Assembly (NCBI GenBank): GCA_965230485.1
Contig: CBDDLA010000001.1
Coordinates: 372,001 to 436,000 of the forward strand
Source: Putridiphycobacter sp965230485
Lineage (GTDB): Bacteria > Bacteroidota > Bacteroidia > Flavobacteriales_D > Crocinitomicaceae
Length of the DNA: 64,000 nt
Direction: 5' to 3'
Both the position numbers and the translations under genes were made by a program. Shown here piece after piece: positions 37,892 to 45,443 of this stretch. Position 1 is the first letter of the stretch. Each line of letters begins with the position of its first letter. The notes below the pieces were generated by a model that saw only the letters and a list, made by a program, of their open reading frames with translations, was not told the DNA's origin and searched no databases.

Positions 37892-39082
37892 CTAATCAAT
37901 ATTAAATCTAATCTTAAAGTTAGCTCCGTTGTCATTATGATAATCTATTTTAGCATCAATTTGTTCAATAAGCGCTGTAACGATTTCAATTCCTAAAGAT
38001 TCTGATTGGCTTAGACTAAAATCTTTTGGTAAGCCTTTACCGTTATCGCTAAACTGTAATTCAAATTCATTTGCAGTTTTGAAGAAAGAAATATTTATCT
38101 CAGGCTTATCAGTTTCTTCAAAGGCATGTTTGACTGAGTTTGTAATCATTTCTGAAATAATCAGCCCCAAGGGGACAGCTATATCGAGATTTAATACTGA
38201 ATCAGTGGAGTTTATATTACATTTTATATTAGACTGAACAATTTGTTGAGAAGTAACAAGTTCCTGTAAGTAGGCCTTAAAATCAACTTGATTTCCTTGG
38301 TTATTATGGTAAAGATTCTGATGAATTAATGCAATTGCCTCTACCCTTCGTTGGCTTTCATTTAAAATAGCAACTGTATTTTCATTTTTGACTGATCGGC
38401 TTTGAAGGGATAAAAGTGAAGAGATGATTTGCAAATTATTTTTAACACGGTGATGGATTTCCATTAACAATAATTGCAAATGATTTCTCTGCTCAACAAT
38501 TTCTTTATTTTGCGCTTCTAATTCTAAATTCGCTAGTTGTAAGTCCCTGTCTTTATTTCTATTAGTATGACTAAAGTATATTGTTATAGTTAATATAACA
38601 ATGCCGATTACACTTTGATTGAAGAAACTAAGATTATCAATGTAGTTTTGTTTTAAAATATGAACACCTGGCTTACCTCTATAAATGATAGCAGTGGCAA
38701 TAGTGATGCCAATAATAGAACCATTGAATAGAATAACTGAACGAATTTTCCATGAGTAATCGAGCAGAAAAACAAGAGAAATAGCATACAAAAAGTAGAA
38801 AAAACCACTATCCCAACCTAAATAGTGGGTATGAATGACGACCTCTACAGCCACTGTATAAGCGGTGATAATAAACGCGGTTTTGACCGTTAGTATATCG
38901 TTTCTCATCAGGAGATAACTGACTATAAATATTAAAGTTCCAATAATTGGACTAAATAAAACGTCCTTAGCAGAGAGAAAGACTAAAAGTGTTGCGATTG
39001 AGACATTGGTTCCAATTCCCAATGCAATAATTAAATGCATTACTTGCTTAAAACGCCTTGATTGTCCCTTGCTGGCTATCAT
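37892..39082 (-). CDS. Membrane sensor histidine kinase (HisKA_2 type)
   Basis: 396 residues. About six hydrophobic helices in residues 15-185 with short loops, a compact membrane sensor; then a coiled coil (NLELEAQNKEIVEQRNHLQ), the HisKA_2 motif LLMEIHHRVKNNLQIISSLL with the phosphorylated His, and an ATPase domain with N box LIISEMITNSVKHAF and G box FSDNGKGLP. Same kinase class as the PAS kinase 3 kb away. A TATCTTTG box at 39114-39121 lies upstream. ArfB follows after eleven bases. Confidence 0.9.
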   Translation of the reverse strand: MIASKGQSRRFKQVMHLIIALGIGTNVSIATLLVFLSAKDVLFSPIIGTLIFIVSYLLMRNDILTVKTAFIITAYTVAVEVVIHTHYLGWDSGFFYFLYAISLVFLLDYSWKIRSVILFNGSIIGITIATAIIYRGKPGVHILKQNYIDNLSFFNQSVIGIVILTITIYFSHTNRNKDRDLQLANLELEAQNKEIVEQRNHLQLLLMEIHHRVKNNLQIISSLLSLQSRSVKNENTVAILNESQRRVEAIALIHQNLYHNNQGNQVDFKAYLQELVTSQQIVQSNIKCNINSTDSVLNLDIAVPLGLIISEMITNSVKHAFEETDKPEINISFFKTANEFELQFSDNGKGLPKDFSLSQSESLGIEIVTALIEQIDAKIDYHNDNGANFKIRFNID

Positions 39083-39113
39083 TTGAATTAAATCTAAGAA
39101 AATATTATCAAAT

Positions 39114-39121
39114 CAAAGATA
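39114..39121 (-). promoter_or_regulatory. -7 promoter box (TATCTTTG)
   Basis: Exact TAnnTTTG on the minus strand, leader of about 27 bases to the membrane kinase start. Lies between that start and the terminator of the DUF2330 gene. Confidence 0.45.
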
Positions 39122-39167
39122 TATAAATGAGCAATAAGGTGTATTTTATTTATGTCTATCTATTAAC

Positions 39168-39196
39168 AAAAAAGCCCCAATGAAAATCACAGAGGC
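39168..39196 (-). terminator. Rho-independent terminator after the DUF2330 gene
   Basis: On the minus strand GCCTCTGTG pairs with CATTGGGGC (one T-T mismatch, two G-U pairs) around the loop ATTTT and is followed by six Ts. It separates the RnfD-like/DUF2330 unit from the kinase gene. Confidence 0.75.
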
Positions 39197-39222
39197 CTTG
39201 AGATAATATTAATTCAAATTTC

Positions 39223-40752
39223 TTATTTAGTCTGCAGAGTTTTTCTTCTTTCCCTGTAAAAGTAAATCATTATTAGAATGATACTGATGAAGAAGTAAAT
39301 TTTCAGATCTTTATTAGAGTCAATATAGTCCGTAACAAAAAATGGAGACTCATTTTTCTCTTCTTCAATATCAACTTCATTAAGTAATGTTTTATTCTCC
39401 AGAATATTATAATACTCCTTTACATAACTGGCATAATTAGTAGTATTCCAACTCGTTAAACTATTTAAATTTTCCAATTCGTTAGCCCTCTCCTTGACTA
39501 CTTTTGCACAATACTTCTGGCCGGCTTCACACGTTAGGTCACCATTTGCTCTATTGGTTAGAATGTACCTTGCCTGAAAATGTTCTTTATTTGGGGTGAC
39601 CTGGAATTCAAGATCTCTTGGGTGAGTTTGACGACTATACCTGACATGTAGGCGGGTAAAAAATACGTTTCCAGTTGCTTGATTATTTCCATTAATTGCC
39701 CATTCAACTCCTGCTTTTACAAGGTCTGTAAAGATAGGTGGTGGTCCTACACAAGGATCACATTTCATACCCGTAAATCGAGGACTTATATTCCATGCGT
39801 ACTCTAAAAAAATTGCCTCTTTTTTTTCATCATGATGTGCTTTGTCGAATAAATCAACGTAAAATTCACCAAATTTCTGTCTCACAAACAAAGGAATCTT
39901 TCTATTGGTAGGAATTTTAGTTGTTCTGTAATTGGTACACTCTACCCTTCCTTTTTTTGAAAAAGCATATACAATCATGTCCTGCTCGCCATTAGCATTA
40001 GCCATACCTAAACGAATTGGTAGCATAAATTTTGAAGATTCATACGTGATCTGAAGCGGTCTTAAGTTTTGTACTGACTCATTTTCAATGTTTTTAATAT
40101 ACTTTTTTACATTATTTAACCCATTCATTTCGTTTAATTTCTCAAGATCAACCTTAACGACGAAAAACTTCATGTTGTTCTTAATATATGGCTCTAAAAC
40201 GGATTCTGCTTCTGAAGGAATTTTGTATCCGTTTTCTGTCAACCAAATCTTGAGCCCTCCTGATTGCTTTGCAGATAGAATTAAGATATCATATTCATCA
40301 ACTTTATATTGCGCTTCTATGGTTACGCCTAAATCTGCAGCTCGCTTTGATCTTACTGATACTGTTTCAATTGAACTCAAAGCTTTTACTGATTCTGCAT
40401 TATAAAAAACTTCTCTGATTACTGGTAAACAGGGGTTGTTTTCATGATATTCTACAAGCCTAGGTCCTGAATAGCTATCCAGTTTTGAAAAAAGAGAACT
40501 TTCAGCAATTTTAATGTCCTTCCTATTGAGTACTGTAGGTACAGGAATAACCATGGCAAAATCTTTAACATCACCCTTAAAGTCATTAGCCATGGTTACA
40601 GTTGTTTTATTACCGTCGCGAACCAAAATGACTTGAGACGTTTTATTAAAAAGTTTTGTATCTGCCTTAGCCACATAAAACCCACAAAAACTTAAAGAGT
40701 TAAATGTAAATATGCTGGTGCATAGCATAGTAAAAAAAAATCGTTTTTTCAT
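39223..40752 (-). CDS. DUF2330 domain-containing exported membrane-anchored protein
   Basis: 509 residues: signal peptide (about 1-20), DUF2330 region opening FCGFYVAKADTKLFNKTSQV and VILVRDGNKTTVTMANDF, with DFAMVIPVP typical of the family, and one C-terminal transmembrane helix (LKIYFFISIILIMIYFYRE) near residues 480-500. Cysteines recur, including GMKCDPCVGPPP (CxxC) and a GDLTCEAGQKYC pair. The fold lies in the periplasm, anchored by the last helix. It follows the RnfD/NqrB-like gene by eleven bases, so the two are one transcription unit and likely one complex. Function of DUF2330 is unknown. Confidence 0.85.
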   Translation of the reverse strand: MKKRFFFTMLCTSIFTFNSLSFCGFYVAKADTKLFNKTSQVILVRDGNKTTVTMANDFKGDVKDFAMVIPVPTVLNRKDIKIAESSLFSKLDSYSGPRLVEYHENNPCLPVIREVFYNAESVKALSSIETVSVRSKRAADLGVTIEAQYKVDEYDILILSAKQSGGLKIWLTENGYKIPSEAESVLEPYIKNNMKFFVVKVDLEKLNEMNGLNNVKKYIKNIENESVQNLRPLQITYESSKFMLPIRLGMANANGEQDMIVYAFSKKGRVECTNYRTTKIPTNRKIPLFVRQKFGEFYVDLFDKAHHDEKKEAIFLEYAWNISPRFTGMKCDPCVGPPPIFTDLVKAGVEWAINGNNQATGNVFFTRLHVRYSRQTHPRDLEFQVTPNKEHFQARYILTNRANGDLTCEAGQKYCAKVVKERANELENLNSLTSWNTTNYASYVKEYYNILENKTLLNEVDIEEEKNESPFFVTDYIDSNKDLKIYFFISIILIMIYFYRERRKTLQTK

Positions 40753-40763
40753 TTGTTTATTAT

Positions 40764-41582
40764 TTAATTATTATTCCACTTAAATTTTTGTTGAGGCATT
40801 TTTTTATCCATCCAAATTGTAATTGGAGTCATAAAGAAAAGTACCCAGATTGGTGCAGTATAGATTTGCATCCAAGTGCTTAACGTAAATGTCCCTGCGG
40901 CCAAAATTAATGACCAAATCATTCTGCCTTTTTGTGAATTTGGGATAGTCATAGGGTCGGTAATCATAAAGAAGGCAAAAAGTAATAAGGTACCGCTGGA
41001 AAATTTATGGAAAAGTACCTCTAATTCCCACCCTTGGTAGAGCACCGTTCTGCTAAATTCTAATAGAAATAATGTAAAAAGGAAGACAATACTTGTTTCC
41101 AGTCTTCCAACTTTACGAAGTACTATCCCACCAAGAACACTAAGAATGAAAAGAAAAATAGCGCTACTACCCCATTGCCCAGGAGAAATCCAGGCATCCT
41201 TAAAAAGTAAAATACTAATAACAATGCCAAAATTCGCCGGATTAAAGAGGTGCTTCCCTTTAAATCTTAATAAATATTTAGCAGATATGGCCAATACGCC
41301 AGCCAGAGAAAGTGTTAATAACGAAGTAGAATTTAATAGTAGGCAAAGACCTAACGCTGTAATCAATCCACTTTTTAAACTGGTGATGGAACCATTAACA
41401 ATTTTGATCCAAGTATACTGAGTTAGTAATGTACTCCCAATAATTACTAATAATCTGATCAGATTAAAATCCCAGTCCAGTATTTTAATGCCGTAAGCAA
41501 GAAAGGCTGATAAATATAGAATTTGAAAATGTCTTGCATCATTATTGAAAGCTGACATTAGGTTAATTTTAATTGTACTCAT
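40764..41582 (-). CDS. Orphan RnfD/NqrB-like (NQR2/RnfD/RnfE family) membrane protein
   Basis: 272 residues with eight to ten hydrophobic helices. The family hallmarks are GKHLFNPANFGIV (compare GGNPFNPA-type) and SGTLLLFAFFMITDPMTIPN (compare FMATDP-type). Full RnfD/NqrB are about 350-410 residues and carry covalent FMN on a Thr of a DGxTxATP-like loop between these motifs; here that interval has no such motif and is shorter. No other rnf/nqr gene is present. It is the first gene of a unit with the DUF2330 gene. A redox role is inferred only from the fold. Confidence 0.75.
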   Translation of the reverse strand: MSTIKINLMSAFNNDARHFQILYLSAFLAYGIKILDWDFNLIRLLVIIGSTLLTQYTWIKIVNGSITSLKSGLITALGLCLLLNSTSLLTLSLAGVLAISAKYLLRFKGKHLFNPANFGIVISILLFKDAWISPGQWGSSAIFLFILSVLGGIVLRKVGRLETSIVFLFTLFLLEFSRTVLYQGWELEVLFHKFSSGTLLLFAFFMITDPMTIPNSQKGRMIWSLILAAGTFTLSTWMQIYTAPIWVLFFMTPITIWMDKKMPQQKFKWNNN

Positions 41583-41770
41583 ATTAATTAAGATTCATTA
41601 AGGCTAATTTTCCATAAAGAAAATTGACTTTAACATGCTTACAATTAAACCTCGAATTGGTTCAAAAAAAAAATAACTTTTAAGAGAAGTGTTCTCAAAA
41701 GTCACATTATTATATTGAAGATCCGGTAGAAATAGCTATGAATAAGTGAATAGTAAAGCAAGGGTTAAAA

Positions 41771-42214
41771 CTATTCTACACTTATCAAATTAATATCAAA
41801 AAGTATGACAGCGTTTTTTGGAATTTCACCATTTCCTTGGGCACCGTAACCTAATGCTGAAGGAATCAAAAGTGTTCCCTTCCCCCCTTCCTTGAATAAA
41901 GGAATACCTTCCTGCCAACCTTTAATTACATTGGTTAAAGCAAAAGTAATGCCGTCTGCTGTTGACTCATCAAATACGTTTCCATCCGTTAGGTAACCTT
42001 TATAAGCAACAGTTACAGTGGAAGTAATATTTGGCATTGCACCCGTTCCTGGATCATCTACGGTATAATAAAGACCTGAATTAGTTGACTTCGCATTTAA
42101 ATTATTATTTGAGATATACTCAGTGATAATTCTTTCATCAATTTCAGACTGCGATTCCTTTTTTTTGCAACCAATTAAAAGAAACAATAATAAGGGGATA
42201 ATGATAAATTTCAT
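41771..42214 (-). CDS. FKBP-type peptidyl-prolyl cis-trans isomerase, lipoprotein
   Basis: 147 residues. Lipobox LLIGC after a short hydrophobic signal, then lysines. The C-terminal 90 residues are an FKBP domain: VTVAYKGYLTDGNVFDES, FALTNVIKGWQEGIPLF, KGTLLIPSALGYGAQG, IPKNAVILFDINL. It speeds prolyl isomerisation during folding of exported proteins in the periplasm. Single gene on the minus strand with no clear promoter box. Confidence 0.93.
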   Translation of the reverse strand: MKFIIIPLLLFLLIGCKKKESQSEIDERIITEYISNNNLNAKSTNSGLYYTVDDPGTGAMPNITSTVTVAYKGYLTDGNVFDESTADGITFALTNVIKGWQEGIPLFKEGGKGTLLIPSALGYGAQGNGEIPKNAVILFDINLISVE

Positions 42215-42287
42215 TCTATATTATTTTTGATGTCTAATAATACTTTATGATATTCATTTATGAATAGAAATAAAACTTTAAATGCTA

Positions 42288-42770
42288 TTATTCTTCTTCA
42301 GAAGAAGTTGATGGCTTATCTTTAAATAATTTCACCTTTACAGCATTTAAGCCTTTTTGTCCTCTTTCCAATTCAAAGGTAACTGTATCACCTTCTTGAA
42401 CTTCTTCCAATAAGCCGTTCACGTGGACAAAATAACTCTCCTGGGTGGCTAAGTCCTTAATAAATCCGTACCCCTTAGAGGTATTAAAAAAAGAGACCTT
42501 ACCTCTGTTTTCAACATCATTATCTATCACCTCTCTTTTAGGGATACCAATTTCAATACTACTTGCCTTAATCTCCTTTTTCTTTGCGTTTGGATCTGGC
42601 GGCGTATCAACAATAACACCATTTTCATCAACGTAAGCCATCATATTCTCAAGTCCACCTCCCTCAGAATTAGCTCGTCGTTCTTCTCTTTTTGCTAATT
42701 TTTCTTGACGTTTTTTCAGTCTTTTCTTTTCCTTCTCTTTTTTATTAAACGTTTCCTGAGATCTGGCCAT
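42288..42770 (-). CDS. Cold-shock domain protein with charged N-terminal extension
   Basis: 160 residues. The C-terminal 65 residues form a cold-shock domain: RGKVSFFNTSKGYGFIKDL with the RNP1-like motif and ESYFVHVNGLL with the RNP2-like motif, followed by GDTVTFELERGQKGLNAVKV. The first 90 residues are highly basic then acidic (KKEKEKKRLKKRQEKLAK). Such extended CSD proteins are common in Bacteroidota and are taken to be RNA chaperones. The nearest -7 box is 160 bases upstream, suggesting a long leader (see that entry). Confidence 0.9.
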   Translation of the reverse strand: MARSQETFNKKEKEKKRLKKRQEKLAKREERRANSEGGGLENMMAYVDENGVIVDTPPDPNAKKKEIKASSIEIGIPKREVIDNDVENRGKVSFFNTSKGYGFIKDLATQESYFVHVNGLLEEVQEGDTVTFELERGQKGLNAVKVKLFKDKPSTSSEEE

Positions 42771-42929
42771 TTCTATTTTTTACTTTTTTACGTTAATTGT
42801 CGTCGCTTAAACGACTTGATATTGAAAATCTGAAATAGAATTACTTATTTACTGTCAGCTAAGTAGGTGAATAAGAATTACAATATCGTTGGTACTGGCG
42901 TCATTTTGCAACGGAACCAAGCATTTCTA
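42771..42929 (-). promoter_or_regulatory. Putative long 5' leader of the cold-shock-domain gene
   Basis: Between the only TAnnTTTG box upstream of the cold-shock gene (42930-42937) and its ATG lie about 155 transcribed bases, including a short hairpin (GTCGT at 42799-42803 with ACGAC at 42811-42815). Long structured leaders are typical of cold-shock mRNAs in other bacteria. No open frame is seen in it. Inference only. Confidence 0.35.
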
Positions 42930-42937
42930 CAAATATA
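42930..42937 (-). promoter_or_regulatory. -7 promoter box (TATATTTG)
   Basis: Exact TAnnTTTG on the minus strand in the 243-base gap upstream of the cold-shock-domain gene; no closer box was found. Confidence 0.4.
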
Positions 42938-43013
42938 AGGTATAGTAATGTATATCTCCCGTAATTAGTTGATTTTTCTTAAAAAATAATTGCGCTTAAG
43001 ATTGAATCAAAAT

Positions 43014-43289
43014 TTACTTTATTCGCTTTCTTTTGATAAAGAACTTATCTTTCTTCAAAACCAAAGTAAATCCATTATGCCAGTCATCTGAGCATAACTC
43101 AATAATTGCAAACCCTTCAATAGCAATATTAATTTGATTTACAAATTTTACTTTTGTTCCTTTAAAAGTAACAGTACCTTTTCTTTTAAAGCAATCATAC
43201 AATGTTGCAATTAGCTCTATTGGATCTGGGTTACCTGGAACCTTTAACTCAACATGCTTATTGATGATCACCATTTTGTCTGCCTTCAT
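43014..43289 (-). CDS. Conserved-looking hypothetical protein, 91 residues
   Basis: A small soluble protein (MKADKMVIINKHVELKV) with about five predicted strands and one helix (PIELIATLYDCFKRKG) and a basic C-terminus (FFIKRKRIK). No signal peptide, lipobox or membrane helix, so cytosolic. I recognise no family. It has an exact TACTTTTG promoter box 22 bases upstream, supporting it as a real gene. Possible nucleic-acid binding is suggested only by the basic tail. Confidence 0.6.
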   Translation of the reverse strand: MKADKMVIINKHVELKVPGNPDPIELIATLYDCFKRKGTVTFKGTKVKFVNQINIAIEGFAIIELCSDDWHNGFTLVLKKDKFFIKRKRIK

Positions 43290-43310
43290 TATATCCCCAT
43301 ATAATTGCTA

Positions 43311-43318
43311 CAAAAGTA
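43311..43318 (-). promoter_or_regulatory. -7 promoter box (TACTTTTG)
   Basis: Exact TAnnTTTG on the minus strand, predicted leader about 17 bases, upstream of the 91-residue protein gene. Confidence 0.45.
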
Positions 43319-43415
43319 ATACTTTATTAGGTTAGAAAAAAAAGTGAAAAGATTTTTTTGTTCAATATTTCAGATACTTTTCAACAAGACATTTTTATAT
43401 ACTAGTCTCTAAACT

Positions 43416-43450
43416 AAAAAAGGCTACCTCTAATGAGATAGCCTTTTTTT
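43416..43450 (-). terminator. Bidirectional rho-independent terminator, copy 1
   Basis: Stem GGCTACCTC / GAGATAGCC with loop TAAT (one mismatch), an A run on one side and a T run on the other. On the minus strand it ends the first adhesin copy, 26 bases after its stop. It is part of the duplicated block. Confidence 0.85.
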
Positions 43451-43475
43451 CATTTAAGAAAACTTAAATCTTATC

Positions 43476-45281
43476 TTATTCAATTACCATTGATTTTCTT
43501 ACTGTACTTGTAGCATTTTCGATTGATACAAAGTAAACACCTGCTTCGATATCTTCTAAGCTAATGTCTGTTTTAGTATCATTCAATGCTGACATATACA
43601 CTAATTGACCAGCAGCATTAGTAATTCTTACTGTTGTAGCACTTGATAGTTCAGCTAATTCAATTGAGAAGAATCCATTTGATGGGTTAGGATAAATACT
43701 GAATGTATTTGAATTGTCATCATCAATTCCTAAAGATCCTAATCTTACACAATTGGTCATCTCTGTACAACCATTCTTTGTAATGATACAAGCATAGTCA
43801 CCATTCACAGTTGCCTGGAAAGTTTTATTTGTAGCATTTGGAATTGGCATAAAGCCATTGTTACAATCTACCCATTGGTATGTTGCTCCAGTTTCTGCTG
43901 CTTCAACTGTTAAAGCACTTACAAATGTAGCTATGGTATTAACCGTGTTAATTGCCACAACATAGTCGATAATACTATCACATCCGGTTGAACCATTAAA
44001 TGTTTCAGTAAAAGTTCCTGAAGTGGTCGTTGTATTCATTCCTGATGGAGATGTCCACTCATCACAAGCCGATATGTTGATGGTTTGTGTATTTCCTTGT
44101 GTGACGGTAAGGTTTACAAATACTGTACTATCACATCCATTAGCAGAGGTCAGTGATGCATCCACATATGTACCACTTGTAGAGTATGAATTCCCATTTG
44201 GTGATATATAAGGTGGATTACAAGCCGTGGCAATAATCGTTATACTATTAGCGTAGAACATGTCTAAGTTAATAGTCATAATACTATCACAATTTGCTGC
44301 ATTAGGTATTGTATCCATATATACACCACTTATTGTATACTGAGCCCCACTTGGTGCCGTGTAAACATCACACGCTGTAGTTGCAAATGAACTATAAGTG
44401 TTATCAAAATCTAAATCAAAAGTAATTACACTATCACAATTTGCTGCATTAGTAGTTGTATCAGTGTAAATACCATCATCACCTACAACTATACCTGAAA
44501 AAGGAAGTGTGTATGTTCCACAAATGTTGGTAATAGTTTGAGTAGCAAAAGTATTGGTTGTTGATAAGTTAATGGTGATAATACTATCACATCCAATCGC
44601 ATTTGGAATAGTATCTAAATAAGTACCTGCATCATGTAATTGTTTTCCACTTGGTGCAGTATAGTACCCACAACTTTGACCATTAATTGTATTAAATGAT
44701 GGTGTACATTCAAATACCTCTACATCATCAAGACACATATCACTTCTGAATCCTGTTCCTCTTTCACCTTCAAATCTAATAATGATTGTGCTTCCAGCAA
44801 AAGCTGATAAACTAACAATTTGTTCTGTCCAAGGTGAGTTAGCGGCTGCATGTTGCTGTCCTGATATTTCGAAAATAACAGGAGACCAAGATGTACCGTC
44901 CCAAACATCAATTCGTAAATCTCCCATTTGGTCACCAAACATGTGGTAATAAAATTTTAAAGCTGGGTATGTTAAACCAGAAATATCAATTTGAGGTGTT
45001 TTTAAGCTATCTACACCATCAGCAGTTGAACATTCAAGCATAGCATATCTTGAACCTGCATAAGCTCCTGAAGGACCAGTGTTAAAAGAACCTCCACCAC
45101 CAGTGAAAGATCCCCAGAAAGGACCAGAACCATTAGCTGACCAACAATTATTGTTAGTACCAATATTGGTAGTAGTAATTGTTTCAAACCCATCTATCCA
45201 TGGTGCAACAATTGGTGTACATTGCGAATACCCCATGTACGAGGCGCCCGCAAATAGTAAATAAGATAAAATTTTCTTCAT
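43476..45281 (-). CDS. T9SS-secreted MAM-like adhesin, copy 1
   Basis: 601 residues. Signal peptide ending MGYSQ, then a MAM-like jelly-roll domain (about 22-190: WIDGFETITTTN, NNCWSANGSG, PQIDISGLTYPALKFYYHM, SDMCLDDVEVFEC). Five repeats of about 48 residues follow (C-x-x-Y-T-A-P-S-G ... GTYLDTIPNA-x-GCDSI-x-T-I-N-L), each with two Cys. Then a YQWVDCNN module and a T9SS type A sorting domain (IYPNPSNGFFSIEL to VRKSMVIE). Expected on the cell surface. Its product is identical to that of the next gene. Own promoter upstream at 45303-45334 and own terminator. Confidence 0.93.
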   Translation of the reverse strand: MKKILSYLLFAGASYMGYSQCTPIVAPWIDGFETITTTNIGTNNNCWSANGSGPFWGSFTGGGGSFNTGPSGAYAGSRYAMLECSTADGVDSLKTPQIDISGLTYPALKFYYHMFGDQMGDLRIDVWDGTSWSPVIFEISGQQHAAANSPWTEQIVSLSAFAGSTIIIRFEGERGTGFRSDMCLDDVEVFECTPSFNTINGQSCGYYTAPSGKQLHDAGTYLDTIPNAIGCDSIITINLSTTNTFATQTITNICGTYTLPFSGIVVGDDGIYTDTTTNAANCDSVITFDLDFDNTYSSFATTACDVYTAPSGAQYTISGVYMDTIPNAANCDSIMTINLDMFYANSITIIATACNPPYISPNGNSYSTSGTYVDASLTSANGCDSTVFVNLTVTQGNTQTINISACDEWTSPSGMNTTTTSGTFTETFNGSTGCDSIIDYVVAINTVNTIATFVSALTVEAAETGATYQWVDCNNGFMPIPNATNKTFQATVNGDYACIITKNGCTEMTNCVRLGSLGIDDDNSNTFSIYPNPSNGFFSIELAELSSATTVRITNAAGQLVYMSALNDTKTDISLEDIEAGVYFVSIENATSTVRKSMVIE

Positions 45282-45302
45282 AATAAATAGTTTGATTTTT
45301 CG

Positions 45303-45334
45303 CTAATGTAAGCTATCAGTCATTGATATCCAAA
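45303..45334 (-). promoter_or_regulatory. Promoter of adhesin copy 1 (TTTG, 20 bases, TACATTAG)
   Basis: Minus strand: a -33 TTTG at 45334-45331, a 20-base spacer and a -7 TACATTAG (one mismatch to TAnnTTTG) at 45310-45303; leader about 17 bases. Lies outside the identical block and is diverged from, but aligned with, the promoter of copy 2. Confidence 0.5.
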
Positions 45335-45383
45335 TAATGTTAAAAAAAGTTTTAAAAAAAGAAAGTTAAAAAATTTCTAAATT

Positions 45384-45418
45384 AAAAAAGGCTACCTCTA
45401 ATGAGATAGCCTTTTTTT
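45384..45418 (-). terminator. Bidirectional rho-independent terminator, copy 2
   Basis: Same hairpin as at 43416-43450, displaced by 1968 bases, placed between the two adhesin genes. It should stop transcription of copy 2 before copy 1, so each copy needs its own promoter. Confidence 0.85.
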
Positions 45419-45443
45419 CATTTAAGAAAACTTAAATCTTATC

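Larger units (their letters stand above)
43407..45293. repeat. Tandem duplication, unit 1 (about 1.89 kb)
   Basis: Nearly identical to 45375-47261 with a constant offset of 1968 bases. Contains leader, whole coding region and terminator of the adhesin gene. Differences in the coding part: 43644 T/45612 C, 43653 A/45621 T, 45257 G/47225 A, all synonymous. Identity stops abruptly a few bases from the predicted transcript start and just past the terminator. No terminal inverted repeats or transposase. Confidence 0.95.

Noticed and set aside
40764..41582. True Rnf/Nqr complex subunit
   Set aside because: No partner subunits, short length and no flavin-attachment motif; called RnfD-like only.
41600..41650. 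TAATTTTC...GAAAATTG inverted repeat
   Set aside because: A/T-rich stem without a T run; not distinguished from background.
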